64,000 nt of DNA. It comes from Bacteroidota bacterium (lineage in GTDB: Bacteria; Bacteroidota; Ignavibacteria; Tepidaquicellales; Tepidaquicellaceae). A program made the position numbers and the translations under genes. This document shows, in pieces, positions 26,377 through 36,114 of the stretch (positions are counted from its first letter, which is position 1; each line of letters begins with the position of its first letter). The notes under the pieces are model-generated. The model saw only the letters and a program-made list of their open reading frames with translations. It was not told where the DNA came from and searched no databases. The stretch lies in assembly GCA_018266875.1 (NCBI GenBank), contig JAFDZR010000010.1, forward strand, positions 71,172 through 135,171, written 5' to 3'.

Positions 26377-27276
26377 TTGAAAGTTTTCTATTCAGATCAT
26401 TATGAATTTCCGTTACCCGAAGGTCACCGATTCCCTGTTGAGAAATACAGGCTCTTAAGAGAGAGGTTATTATCCGGGGATATTCTTTCACCTGATGAAC
26501 TTCTTTCGCCTGCGCCGGCAACACGCGGACAGATATTACTTGCTCATTCGCAGGAATATTTTAATTCTTTTGAAAGCGGCAGTATTGATCCGAAGATCAT
26601 AAGAAAAATCGGGTTTCCATGGAGTCATGAGCTTCACATGAGATCTCTTGCTTCAGTCGGCGGCGCTGTTGAATCCGCGCGGGAAGCAATGATAAACGGT
26701 GTTGCCGGAAATCTCGCGGGTGGAACACACCACGCTTTCAGGGATCACGGTGAGGGATTTTGTGTTTATAACGATCTGGCTGTCGTAACACTTTTATTTC
26801 AGCAGGACAGGACGGCTGAAAGGATTGCAATTGTTGATCTTGACGTACATCAGGGAAACGGCACTTCCGATATACTGAAATACAACAGAGACGTATTTAT
26901 TTTCAGCATGCACGGAAAAAACAATTACCCTTTTGTAAAGATCCCTTCAACCGTTGACATAGAACTTGAAGATAACACGGAAGACTCGGAATATCTCGAA
27001 AGGTTGAATGACAACATTAAGAAAGTTGTTAAATTCGAACCTGAAATCATATTGTTTATTGCAGGAGTTGATCCGCTTAAGGAAGACCGTCTTGGGAAAT
27101 TATCCCTGACAAAAGAAGGATTGAAAGAAAGGGATAAGCTGATTGCAGAGATCTGTTTCAATAAAAGCATTCCTCTTTCGCTTGCGCTCGGAGGCGGATA
27201 TTCTGTTCCTGTCGAAAATACTGTCGAAGCTTACTGTAATACATACAGAGCCGTAAAGGAAATTTATATCAGATAA
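26377..27276 (+). CDS. Histone deacetylase-like hydrolase
   Basis: The 299-residue protein belongs to the arginase/deacetylase superfamily, whose bacterial members remove acetyl groups from acetylpolyamines or acetyl-lysine. Zinc and catalytic residues are visible: His118-His119 in GGTHHAF, Asp156 and His158 in DLDVHQGNG, Asp232 in GVDPL, and Tyr275 in LGGGYS. The start is TTG, since the family's N-terminus (MKVFYSDHYEFPLP) begins exactly there, three bases after the OsmC stop. The real substrate is unknown. It converges with the porin-like gene 15 bases away. Confidence 0.92.
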   Translation: MKVFYSDHYEFPLPEGHRFPVEKYRLLRERLLSGDILSPDELLSPAPATRGQILLAHSQEYFNSFESGSIDPKIIRKIGFPWSHELHMRSLASVGGAVESAREAMINGVAGNLAGGTHHAFRDHGEGFCVYNDLAVVTLLFQQDRTAERIAIVDLDVHQGNGTSDILKYNRDVFIFSMHGKNNYPFVKIPSTVDIELEDNTEDSEYLERLNDNIKKVVKFEPEIILFIAGVDPLKEDRLGKLSLTKEGLKERDKLIAEICFNKSIPLSLALGGGYSVPVENTVEAYCNTYRAVKEIYIR

Positions 27277-27291
27277 ATACTTACCGTTTTT

Positions 27292-28437
27292 TTAAAAATA
27301 AAAATGGAAGTTCCACTGCCATTCATTGTTTTTCTTTTCCGGTTCTTCAATTGGAAATCTAACCATAAGTTCGGTTTCCAATCCGTAAAAAGGAAAAATA
27401 CCGAATCCGGCGCTGATTCTTTTTACGTCATCATTCTCAGCGTCCCTGTTCCTGTCATATAATTCAAACTGACTTCTCAGTTCAAGTCCTTGTATAATTA
27501 TAACATCCAGTTCCCCGAACCAGTATAGACTTCTCCGCAGAGGTCTGTCCGATCTGTTTTCTTCAAAATCAATTTCACCTAAAAGTGCCGCTCTCTTCAT
27601 GATACCGATCTTCGTAAAAACCCCGAATGCTTTTTTATTGGCTGTGATAGTGGATGTGAAATTTGTATCGCTTGTATTATACGGATTGTTCAGGAATGAG
27701 CCTCCGATATTCAAATTGAAATTATTCTCATCTGATCCGTAAGTAAAACCAGCGGAAGCAACAAACATCTTATGCGGATCCCTTCCGAGGAATGATAGAT
27801 TCATTGGATTATATATTCCAATACTTGCGTTGAACCAGTCAGGCGAAACACCGAGTTCAAATCCAGTATTAGCCGAGTAAGGCGTATTGAGAATATACTG
27901 TCTCTGAAAAGCTCTGTGCTCGACAATTTTAATTCCGTAATCAGGAGCGAACCTACCTATTTTAAGATATGTATTGGCGGGAAGATTTGATATCATTCCG
28001 TACACTTCATATTTGGTTTCAATTCCGGGAATATCAATGCCGGAAGTAGCGAATATACTAAGGATTTTATTTACCTCAGCATTGAAATAAATATCACCCT
28101 GCATCGAAAGGAATGAATTGAAGTTTGATGATCCGTCGACTTCATTATCCACCTGAGCAATTCTCACGTCTCCGCCTAGTGTAATTCCTTTTGAGATCTT
28201 CGGGGAGAATTTAGATTTCCCCGCAATTTTTCTGAACATTTCCATGAACAGATTTTTCTTTGCATAATAATCCCCGCCTTTGTTCCGCATCATTCCTCCT
28301 GTGGGATTAACATGACAGTCCATGCATTTGTCCCCCGTGTAAGCAGCGAATCTCGGATATGAAAAGGATTTTGGGGGAAGAAAAAAAGAAGCGGAAAGCA
28401 GAATTGCAAATACTAAACAGGTAATTTTATTTTTCAT
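27292..28437 (-). CDS. Outer-membrane barrel with one c-type haem motif
   Basis: The 381-residue protein has a signal peptide ending near SFSY and then the haem-binding motif CMDCH at residues 38-42, followed by NPTGGMMRNKGG, as in single-haem c-type proteins. From residue ~75 the chain alternates strands, with many Gly, Tyr and Phe, and ends HFHFYF, typical of an outer-membrane barrel. The combination suggests a barrel carrying a haem at its periplasmic N-terminus, perhaps for electron transfer to the outside, but no other cytochrome gene is nearby. The fusion is visible; the electron-transfer role is inference. Confidence 0.82.
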   Translation of the reverse strand: MKNKITCLVFAILLSASFFLPPKSFSYPRFAAYTGDKCMDCHVNPTGGMMRNKGGDYYAKKNLFMEMFRKIAGKSKFSPKISKGITLGGDVRIAQVDNEVDGSSNFNSFLSMQGDIYFNAEVNKILSIFATSGIDIPGIETKYEVYGMISNLPANTYLKIGRFAPDYGIKIVEHRAFQRQYILNTPYSANTGFELGVSPDWFNASIGIYNPMNLSFLGRDPHKMFVASAGFTYGSDENNFNLNIGGSFLNNPYNTSDTNFTSTITANKKAFGVFTKIGIMKRAALLGEIDFEENRSDRPLRRSLYWFGELDVIIIQGLELRSQFELYDRNRDAENDDVKRISAGFGIFPFYGLETELMVRFPIEEPEKKNNEWQWNFHFYF

Positions 28438-28548
28438 AAATTGTTTTTTAATAATTTACTGGAATAAATTACTTAAAATATACTGCAGTTACAAAAAATA
28501 AATCTTATCAATTGTAGAAATCAAACCGGACATCAGAACGGAAAATGA

Positions 28549-28989
28549 TCAGTAGCTAGTGATCTTTATTTTTCCGGTTGTCAGATTTCCTCTGAATACT
28601 GAATATCTCCATTCGCCCGAAAGAGAATTTGTTTTCATTTTCATATTCCAGAAAACATTGCTGTCGGCAATTTTCGGATTTGTGTTTATGAAAACGGTTT
28701 TTTCGGTATTGCTTACTTCGCCTGAAAATTCCGTGCTCATAGATGAATATCCCGGAAAGTCGCTGACATATTTTTTGGTAATGAGAATTGTACCGGTGAT
28801 CTCGCCGTTCTGAGAATATGTTTTTACTTCGAGGACTCCCGACAGAAGAGCTTTTCCGGTGCTGTCAGACATTTTGAATCTGAATTTACCTTTTCCGAAA
28901 CTGAAGTTACCGGAATCCTCGCTTGAGGAACATCCTGAGACTGATATTAATACAACTGTAAAAAATAAGAAGAAAATTTTCCGGATCAT
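28549..28989 (-). CDS. Lipoprotein of unknown function
   Basis: The 146-residue precursor has a signal peptide with the lipobox VSGC (cysteine 20), followed by a Ser-rich linker (SSSEDSGN). The remainder is beta-rich, with repeated short strands (FSFGKGKFRFKMSD, EVKTYSQNGEITGTILITKK, KTNSLSGEWRYSVF), as in a small beta-barrel or lipocalin-like fold. No known domain is recognised. Its upstream gap to the T9SS protease contains a strong terminator, so it is transcribed on its own. Confidence 0.78.
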   Translation of the reverse strand: MIRKIFFLFFTVVLISVSGCSSSEDSGNFSFGKGKFRFKMSDSTGKALLSGVLEVKTYSQNGEITGTILITKKYVSDFPGYSSMSTEFSGEVSNTEKTVFINTNPKIADSNVFWNMKMKTNSLSGEWRYSVFRGNLTTGKIKITSY

Positions 28990-29057
28990 TAATTTAATAT
29001 TTATATTTTATAAAAGTTTTTTACTTCCGTTGTGATTTCTTATCTGGCTTCTTTTTT

Positions 29058-29082
29058 AAAAAAGCCCGTTTAAACGGGCTTT
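29058..29082 (-). terminator. Intrinsic terminator after the metalloprotease gene
   Basis: A perfect palindrome AAAGCCCG...CGGGCTTT (29061-29082) is followed on the minus strand by a run of T's (to 29052). It lies 34 bases after the stop of the T9SS metalloprotease. Confidence 0.9.
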
Positions 29083-29115
29083 GATAGAATTTCATCTTTT
29101 GATTAAACACAGAAG

Positions 29116-30831
29116 TTATTTTACAAGCACCATTCTTTTTACTTCTCTGAAATTGCCTGCATAGATCTCGTAAAAGTAGATCCCGCTCGAAAGATCATAA
29201 TCAGATGACCTGAAGGAAATATCATAAAATCCAGGCGCATAATATTTTCCGCTGATAAGCACGGCAACTGTTTTTCCGCTCATGTCATATACCTTTAATG
29301 TGACATTTGCATCTTCAGGCAGAGCAAATCTTATCTTTGTTTCGGGATTGAACGGATTCGGGGAATTCTGGAACAGATAGAATGTCGAAGGTCTTTCGGA
29401 TGAATTCAGTTCCTGTGTCAGACATGTTGCCTGCGCATATCTTAATCTGATCGTATCTCCCGGCAGTTGTCCGAATCCCAGGGCAAGATTAATTCCGCCT
29501 CCCTGGTTGACCGGCCACAGGTGACAGTAGCTCATTATCGTTCCGATCCTCGGACGTGTCTGCGTGAAACAGTTTCCTTCGGCATTATAGCATGAATCTA
29601 TGGCTCTGTTCAGTCCGCCGTTTACTGGCCAGACGCATGAATGAGTATGTCTTGAACCCAGACTGTGTCCCATTTCGTGAGTTATGACCTGGACTGTCCA
29701 GGAAAATGTCGGATAGCCCTGATAACTGTTTTCAATGTTACTGAATGCAAACCTTCCCGAAGAATCCTGTGCGTTGAAATTCGTACACATTACCCGGATC
29801 CATGCGATGCCTCCGAGTCCGGCGTTTCTGGTTGTAAGAAAATGCGCAATATTTCCCTGAAATTCATCCTGTGTATTGCCGCCGAATTTTAACAGAACGA
29901 GATAAGAATCATTAAGGCTGCTGTATGGATCATTTGCAGTCCAGACGCCGATTGATGAGACAACAAACGGAATCTGTTCATTCTGATAAATTGTCTTTAC
30001 ATTGTTGAACATTGCCGTAATAAAATTTCCGACGTTGGTGGAATTGTTTCCGTTGTCCTGATACATTTTGAAGTCAGCTTCAAAATATACTTTCACAGGA
30101 AGACGGTTCGGATCATCAGTCTGGTTATTGTTTGCGGAATTAAGATTAGAGTTTATGGGTCTGATAAATTTCTCCTCATAACCGTCAACACCGCATTTGA
30201 ATTTATTTTTAACAATCATATCAGCGTCATTGTAAAAAATATAGTCATCTGAATTTGATCCGTCTCTGTTTAAAATACTTCCCAGTACGTAATTGGCATT
30301 CTCATCCGAAAAAATTCCGATGACTGAATTTTCAAAAATACTAACCGATGCCAGGGATCTGTCATTGCCTTTTATGATGCCGTTATAGTGAAGTCCCTGT
30401 GAGTAAGAGACTACTCTGTCTCCGGAGGAATTTTTTTCTATCAGCTTGAAATCATCTGTCACCGGATATGAACGTGTCAGCTCCAGTGTGAAAAAATTAT
30501 TGCCGGAAACGGGTATTCTGAATTCAATATTTTCCTTTTTGCCGTCAAGGATTTTTTTTACATCGGTTTTATTAAGTTTCAGCTTTGCAGATCTCTTTAC
30601 AAATGATGATGTATTGTCATTCTCTCCCGTATTACTTACAAAATCAAACAAACTGACATTGCTGAAAACTTCCGATTGTTTCTTATCTCGTATCACTTCA
30701 CTGACTTTCTTTACTGCAGGAGCCGGGTTTTTAATACCGCTTCCGGAATTAGTTTTATGATCAGAGGATCCCGTTCCTATAAAAAATGAGATTAAAACAA
30801 TTATAACCGGGAATAGTAAGATCTTTTTCAT
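29116..30831 (-). CDS. T9SS-secreted zinc metalloprotease (reprolysin-like)
   Basis: The 571-residue precursor has a signal peptide, an N-terminal prodomain, a metzincin catalytic domain and a sorting domain. The zinc site HEMGHSLGSRH fits HExxHxxGxxH (about residue 387) and is followed by the Met-turn region TIMSYCHL. The C-terminal ~85 residues are a T9SS type A sorting domain: NSPNPFNPETKIRF, then DMSGKTVAVL, GIYFYEIYAG and the terminal RMVLVK. It is therefore secreted through the outer membrane and likely degrades proteins outside. It starts right after the lipocalin-like gene, whose stop region supplies AAAGGAG seven bases before this ATG. Confidence 0.95.
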   Translation of the reverse strand: MKKILLFPVIIVLISFFIGTGSSDHKTNSGSGIKNPAPAVKKVSEVIRDKKQSEVFSNVSLFDFVSNTGENDNTSSFVKRSAKLKLNKTDVKKILDGKKENIEFRIPVSGNNFFTLELTRSYPVTDDFKLIEKNSSGDRVVSYSQGLHYNGIIKGNDRSLASVSIFENSVIGIFSDENANYVLGSILNRDGSNSDDYIFYNDADMIVKNKFKCGVDGYEEKFIRPINSNLNSANNNQTDDPNRLPVKVYFEADFKMYQDNGNNSTNVGNFITAMFNNVKTIYQNEQIPFVVSSIGVWTANDPYSSLNDSYLVLLKFGGNTQDEFQGNIAHFLTTRNAGLGGIAWIRVMCTNFNAQDSSGRFAFSNIENSYQGYPTFSWTVQVITHEMGHSLGSRHTHSCVWPVNGGLNRAIDSCYNAEGNCFTQTRPRIGTIMSYCHLWPVNQGGGINLALGFGQLPGDTIRLRYAQATCLTQELNSSERPSTFYLFQNSPNPFNPETKIRFALPEDANVTLKVYDMSGKTVAVLISGKYYAPGFYDISFRSSDYDLSSGIYFYEIYAGNFREVKRMVLVK

Positions 30832-30834
30832 GAG

Positions 30835-31302
30835 TTATCTCCTTTCGTCAGATGAATTAATGGAATTATTTTCAGGAGCGTCCGTGACAGGCTTAATATC
30901 AGTTGCAATTTTTTCGTATTTAAGATTCCTGTTAACATTTGCGCCGCGCAGTGTCAGCACCTGCTGATTACCTGAGAATTCCGCATTGTAGGAAACGGAT
31001 GTTTCTGTATATGTCAGCACGTTGTTGGAGACTTCGTAATTTCTGGTTATCGTATTTGAATTCGGACATGTCAGCTGCGCCTGTCCGCTCGACTGAAACA
31101 CAACTGTTTCATTGGAGCAGATATCCTGGGCTGATCCGGTCTGCTCAACCAGTTTCCAGCTGCCGATATACTCAGAAGGTATTGTCGGGGAAATTGCATT
31201 TATAACATCCTGACAGGAACTTCCCGTTACAGTCAGATAGATCAGAAGAATCCCGCAGACTGTGCATAGAATTCTTTTTAAAATTGTGTTTTTATTATTC
31301 AT
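30835..31302 (-). CDS. Small lipoprotein coupled to the metalloprotease
   Basis: The 155-residue precursor has a long signal sequence and a likely lipobox GSSC (cysteine 30). The body is beta-rich and resembles lipocalin-like stress lipoproteins: EYIGSWKLVEQTG, AQLTCPNSNTITRNYEVSN, LTYTETSVSYNAEF. Its final codons include the AAAGGAG site for the metalloprotease gene, which follows after three bases, so the pair is translationally coupled. It might be an inhibitor or membrane partner of the protease; this is only inferred from the coupling. Confidence 0.75.
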   Translation of the reverse strand: MNNKNTILKRILCTVCGILLIYLTVTGSSCQDVINAISPTIPSEYIGSWKLVEQTGSAQDICSNETVVFQSSGQAQLTCPNSNTITRNYEVSNNVLTYTETSVSYNAEFSGNQQVLTLRGANVNRNLKYEKIATDIKPVTDAPENNSINSSDERR

Positions 31303-31423
31303 AGAGGTAAGTTTTTACTAAAATTATATATATTTAAACAGAATATCAACAATCATTATTGTTCTGAAAACATAATCTGGATATTCCGCAGGTAAGAAGA
31401 AATATAATATGCAGGGATATTTT

Positions 31424-33751
31424 TTACATGGCAAACAGATACTGAAACTTCAAGAAAATCTGTCTGTTGGTTTCATATTGTTTCGAGATGCCCTGAGAAT
31501 TTTTAAGCTCATTCACGTCATGCGAAGACCCGAGAAATAATACAGTATAAGGATTCCATTTATAACTGAACAACGGGTCAATATTCAATACTCTGTTAAA
31601 AAGATCATACTGAAGTATCACCCTGAAGAAAAAATTCTTGTTGAACTGATACGAGATCTTGTCACTCAGCACATAACCTGCATACAGTTTTTCTCCTCCG
31701 GCTGACCGCGAAAGTTCAGAGTAGGAATACTCGAGATCATTTCTAAGCTGATCAAAAGGTTTGAGAGTAGCATAGAGGTTAATGTTATGACCGTGTCCGA
31801 CGAATGAAGGATCTTCAAATCTGACAATATATTTTCCCCATTCATAAAAAATTCCACCGGTAAGTATTTTACTGAGATTATTCGCTTCCATATTTGCATG
31901 CCATCTGTTTACATTCTTATGATATATTCCTCCGTATTCCCCTTCATTCAGCAGCGTATAACCTGCGGAAAAAAACAATCCGCTGGTAAGATCGAGAATC
32001 TGGTTATATTCAATATATTTGTCTCTGATCTTTCCGTTCTCATTAAGTTCAAGATTGAAAAAGAGTTCCGGATTTATTCTCCTTATAAATTTTGTTTCGG
32101 GATAGAAATTATATTCCTGCTGCATAAAAAGATTCTGAATCCCGTTCCTTGAGATAAATCCGTTATCTCTTCTTGCAGTTGGAGATTCAAACTGATATTC
32201 CGTAAAGAAACTCCATCCTCTTGCATTCCTTGAGAATGAAAGGTATGCTCCCGCCCCGTTAAATTTTTCCCCGTCAAAGAGCGCAGTATATTTATCATTG
32301 TCGAATCTGTATTTATTAAGAGAGCTGTAATTAAAATTTGTATCATTGATTTCTTTTGTGCTGTAACCAAGCAGCTGAAAATTTATATAATAATTTGAAG
32401 CAAAATTGAATCTGCCGTCAATGCCAAGATTTCTGTTGTAACCGGTGAATCCGAATGCTTTTGAACTGTCTTTGCTTTCTTCTCTGTCAGACAAAATAGC
32501 GCCGATATAATTCTCACCGCCAAGGTCGTATTTCAGTCTCAGAATATTTGATACGGAGTTTTTATTGCTTGACAGAAAAAAACTTCTTTCCGTAAGCGGA
32601 ACTATGAAAGGAGTATTTTCATCATAGGCGGAAAGAAATCCAATGCTCATTTTGTTTATTTTCCCGGAAAGCTTGACTGCAAATATCGGATCGTTGATCG
32701 ATCTGGTATAGGAAACTCTTAAAGGAGTTGAAAATTTTTCTATACCTTCGAGAAAAAAAGGTCTTTTTTCCGGGTAGAATAATGCAAACGGAGAATTAAT
32801 ATCAATCTGCGGAACATCAGCCTCGACCTGGCTGAAATCAGGATTGACGGCAGCATCCATTGTCAGAGTGGAACTGATACCGTATTTAAAATTGAAACCA
32901 AGCGCACCTTTTATATTGTCCTTTAGAAATTCCGAATCGGGATCTGTATTATCCTGCAGGTAACTGTCCTGTGTACCGATAATGTAAGGGAGGAACTGAA
33001 TATCTTTTCCTCTTTTAATATTTTTCAATCCTTTGAGAAATCCCGATTGCCCCATGAAATTCGGATCATCTCTTGAAACGGAAGCCCAGTATATCTCCTG
33101 TCTGGCTCCTCTTGGTCTGTTTCTGAGAAGATGGATCCTCCATTGCTGTTCTTTTTTGTCGGGAAATCTCAGACTTTTAAATGGAATGCGGAATTCCGCA
33201 GTCCACTTATCCTTATATATCTTTGCTTCTGAATCAAAGATAATGTCAAAGTTCGAATCCTCATTATTAACAGTCCAGTAAAGATCACCCTGAATTCCTT
33301 TGGGATTTACATACATTTCAAAACCTTCCTTCTCTTCAGAGTATGTATCAATAAAAGGACCAACCCAGTCATCGCCGTACATTCTGTCCCTGTCTGTCAG
33401 AGAAGCTCTTATACCTGACATATCGGTTTCATGGCAGATATAAGCTATGTAAAGATTCTCATCATCATAAAAGAGCCTGACTTCGGTTTCGACTTCGGGT
33501 CTGACATTGTCTCCCGGGCTGATCTCTGTAAAATTACCGGCTGCAGCAGCTTCATTCCATACATTTTCACTCAATGCTCCGTCAATAACAATTTTGCCCG
33601 CATCCAGTTTGGGTATATCCAGTACCGGCTTTATATTAGGCACAAAAGAATTTCCGGCGGTATCTGACGTAATCTGCGAATGTACGTTATCCTGATCAAA
33701 AGTAAAGATAAGGAACAAAAGAATTAAATAAAAAAGGCAGTTGGAATACAT
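31424..33751 (-). CDS. DUF5916 outer-membrane protein with CBM9-like domain
   Basis: The 775-residue precursor has a signal peptide, then a CBM9-like sugar-binding domain: DAGKIVIDGALSENVWNEAAAAGNFTEI (about 50-77), the TEVRLFYDDENLYIAYICHE strand pair, and EEKEGFEMYVNPKGIQGDLY. The C-terminal two thirds is the DUF5916 region, a large beta-barrel with many aromatic strands and the conserved block FFLEGIEKFSTPLRVSYTRSI near 338-358. Such proteins are common in the Bacteroidota and are thought to sit in the outer membrane. The substrate is unknown. It is followed by the small-lipoprotein/protease pair in the same direction. Confidence 0.88.
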   Translation of the reverse strand: MYSNCLFYLILLFLIFTFDQDNVHSQITSDTAGNSFVPNIKPVLDIPKLDAGKIVIDGALSENVWNEAAAAGNFTEISPGDNVRPEVETEVRLFYDDENLYIAYICHETDMSGIRASLTDRDRMYGDDWVGPFIDTYSEEKEGFEMYVNPKGIQGDLYWTVNNEDSNFDIIFDSEAKIYKDKWTAEFRIPFKSLRFPDKKEQQWRIHLLRNRPRGARQEIYWASVSRDDPNFMGQSGFLKGLKNIKRGKDIQFLPYIIGTQDSYLQDNTDPDSEFLKDNIKGALGFNFKYGISSTLTMDAAVNPDFSQVEADVPQIDINSPFALFYPEKRPFFLEGIEKFSTPLRVSYTRSINDPIFAVKLSGKINKMSIGFLSAYDENTPFIVPLTERSFFLSSNKNSVSNILRLKYDLGGENYIGAILSDREESKDSSKAFGFTGYNRNLGIDGRFNFASNYYINFQLLGYSTKEINDTNFNYSSLNKYRFDNDKYTALFDGEKFNGAGAYLSFSRNARGWSFFTEYQFESPTARRDNGFISRNGIQNLFMQQEYNFYPETKFIRRINPELFFNLELNENGKIRDKYIEYNQILDLTSGLFFSAGYTLLNEGEYGGIYHKNVNRWHANMEANNLSKILTGGIFYEWGKYIVRFEDPSFVGHGHNINLYATLKPFDQLRNDLEYSYSELSRSAGGEKLYAGYVLSDKISYQFNKNFFFRVILQYDLFNRVLNIDPLFSYKWNPYTVLFLGSSHDVNELKNSQGISKQYETNRQIFLKFQYLFAM

Positions 33752-33948
33752 ATTTTTAGTTTTATTCAGAACAACGAATTAATCAGTTCCAGGTTTCGGA
33801 CAGTAATTTAAGAAAAAAATATTTTTCTTCAAAACGAAAACTTCACACAAAAAAAATATTTTATTAAGCATGAAATTATGTGTAGAAGATTAATAAAAAA
33901 GAGTATATGTTGCAGATATAGAAATGTATTCTTAAACTAAAAATCAAA

Positions 33949-36093
33949 ATGAAAAAAACACTTTCCATTTTGTTTGTTGCTGTATTATTTCTGGCAACAG
34001 GCAATTTCGCAAATTCGCAGGTTACTGTTACTCCAGTCAGCACTAACTATGCGAATTTAAAATTAGCATTTAATGCTATTAATGCCGGTACTCACGGGAA
34101 CGGTGCAGTTACCGTTACAATTACAGCAAGTTTTGCTGAGCCGGATTCAGCTTCATTAAACGGCGGAGTTTTCACAAGCTGCGCTATCGGTACAAACGGA
34201 ACTTGGACAATAACAGGTAATGTTAACAACGCAGTTGTTATATTAAACGGTGCTGATAACGTCACAATGGACGGTAGAATTGGTCAGACAGGAACAACAA
34301 GATCCTTGACTATCACCAACACTAACACCGGTACTTCAAATCAGATCTTTAAGTTTCAAAACGGTGCAATGAACAATATCGTTAGATATTGCAATATGAC
34401 CGGTGTGACTGCAAACGGCAGAATGGTTAACATTGGCCAGTCAAATGCAGGTACAGGCGGTAACAATAATAATGTGATCGAATACAATTTAATAGACAGA
34501 GGTGCAAGAAGTCTTCAGGTATTTGGTACAGCAAACGGTGCTAGTTCATATACAAATGATAATACAACTTTCAGAGGTAACCTTTGTAAAAATGCTACAG
34601 CTATTGGTATTTTCATCGGATCATTAGTAAACGGAGTTGTATGTACTGAAAATGAAGTGTTTTTTGATGCAGCAGTAATGACAACACAAACTTCATTTAC
34701 AGCTATTCAGATTCAGGGAGTAGGAACAATTTCAATATCAAAAAATAAGGTCTATAACTTTAATCTTTCAGGAGCACCAAACGCTGCATACAGAGGATCG
34801 ATCTCATTACCTGCTTCAGTTGCACCATTAGTAGATCCTGTAACAACCGTCACTTATACAAACAACATGATCTCAATTGTTACTAACTCTACAAATACAA
34901 CTGCAGCTTTTAAAGGTGCATGTATTCAGACACAGTTTTCAGCAGCAGCTACTTCAATTGGATACACAGCAAATGTATATAACAACACTATGTTCTTCGG
35001 AGGTTCTTCTTCGGTTTTAGCTGCAGATTTATCTGAATCATATGCTGGAAACGTTGTACTTCCTATCGGAGCACAAAGTTATGCTTTAAATTATAAAAAC
35101 AACATTGCAGTAAACAAAAGAACCGGTGGTTCTGCAACAGTATTCCATATTGCACAGGCATATGACAGTTCTTCAAACCTGACTGTAAATGCAGATTACA
35201 ATACTGCATTTGCTAGCGGATCAACAGGTTCATGGGCAACTGCATACGGAGCATTTGTTTATCCTAACGGAGCTCTTGAAGCATGGAAAACCAATCTCTG
35301 CGGTCTGAATTTCGGACAGCATGATATGTTCAAAGATGTTGCATTCACATCAGAATCTGATCTTCACCTTGTAGCCGGAAGAATCGGCGGTGATCTGGCT
35401 GGTACACCACTCGGATCAGTTACAACTGATTTTGACGGAACAGCAAGAAACGGTTCATATCCTTACAAAGGATGTGACGAGACAACAGCTTTAAAAGTAA
35501 TTAATCTCGGCGCAAAATTAGAAGGCGTCAATTCAACAGATGAAATACAAGTTGTCATTAAGAACAGTTCAACAGGTGCAAGAATCTCAACATGTACCGG
35601 TGACCTTAACGGAACAGGAAAATTCACATTCGGTGATTCAGTAGCAGTCGGATCATACATAATCGAAGTAAGAAGCAGAAATCACATCAGGACTTCAAGC
35701 GCATCACCTGTTTCAATCGTAGCAGGAACTACCTCATATGATTTCAGAACCGCACAGACACAGGCATTCTCAGGCAATATGATAAATGACGGTGGTTCAT
35801 GGGCATTCTACGGCGGTGAAGTTTCCGGTGACGGAGCTGTAGACGTAACTGACGCTGGTATCATCGAGAATGATGCATTCAATTTCCTTGGCGGATGCAG
35901 ATTATTAACAGATATAAACAATGACGGAGCTGTAGACGTAAGTGATCAGACAATAGCTGACAATAACGGATATAACTTTGTATCTGAACTTCTTCAATTC
36001 CCTGCAACATCAGTTGAAGGAAACAATTCAGCAAAAGTACAAAAGAAAAATTTCAACAGAGATATCATGAATATCTCAATATCTGGTAACTAA
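33949..36093 (+). CDS. Secreted beta-helix protein with dockerin-like calcium loops
   Basis: The 714-residue precursor has a signal peptide ending near ANSQ. Residues ~60-440 look like a right-handed parallel beta-helix (short repeats rich in Asn and Gly such as NNAVVILNGADNVTMDG, GAMNNIVRYCNMTG, NNNNVIEYNLIDRG). Near the end are two dockerin-like calcium loops: SGDGAVDVTD and DINNDGAVDVSD. The underlying DNA carries the same 19-base word at 35830-35848 and 35923-35941. The C-terminus (MNISISGN) is not a T9SS sorting domain, unlike the other big secreted proteins here. The gene is followed by a strong terminator. Function unknown; surface attachment or polysaccharide contact is a guess. Confidence 0.82.
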   Translation: MKKTLSILFVAVLFLATGNFANSQVTVTPVSTNYANLKLAFNAINAGTHGNGAVTVTITASFAEPDSASLNGGVFTSCAIGTNGTWTITGNVNNAVVILNGADNVTMDGRIGQTGTTRSLTITNTNTGTSNQIFKFQNGAMNNIVRYCNMTGVTANGRMVNIGQSNAGTGGNNNNVIEYNLIDRGARSLQVFGTANGASSYTNDNTTFRGNLCKNATAIGIFIGSLVNGVVCTENEVFFDAAVMTTQTSFTAIQIQGVGTISISKNKVYNFNLSGAPNAAYRGSISLPASVAPLVDPVTTVTYTNNMISIVTNSTNTTAAFKGACIQTQFSAAATSIGYTANVYNNTMFFGGSSSVLAADLSESYAGNVVLPIGAQSYALNYKNNIAVNKRTGGSATVFHIAQAYDSSSNLTVNADYNTAFASGSTGSWATAYGAFVYPNGALEAWKTNLCGLNFGQHDMFKDVAFTSESDLHLVAGRIGGDLAGTPLGSVTTDFDGTARNGSYPYKGCDETTALKVINLGAKLEGVNSTDEIQVVIKNSSTGARISTCTGDLNGTGKFTFGDSVAVGSYIIEVRSRNHIRTSSASPVSIVAGTTSYDFRTAQTQAFSGNMINDGGSWAFYGGEVSGDGAVDVTDAGIIENDAFNFLGGCRLLTDINNDGAVDVSDQTIADNNGYNFVSELLQFPATSVEGNNSAKVQKKNFNRDIMNISISGN

Positions 36094-36114
36094 GATAAAG
36101 ATATCTCATATTTT

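Noticed and set aside
33810-33829. A/T-rich inverted repeat upstream of the beta-helix gene as a terminator
   Set aside because: It lies between divergent genes and is made only of A/T pairs, so there is no transcript to end and the stem is weak.
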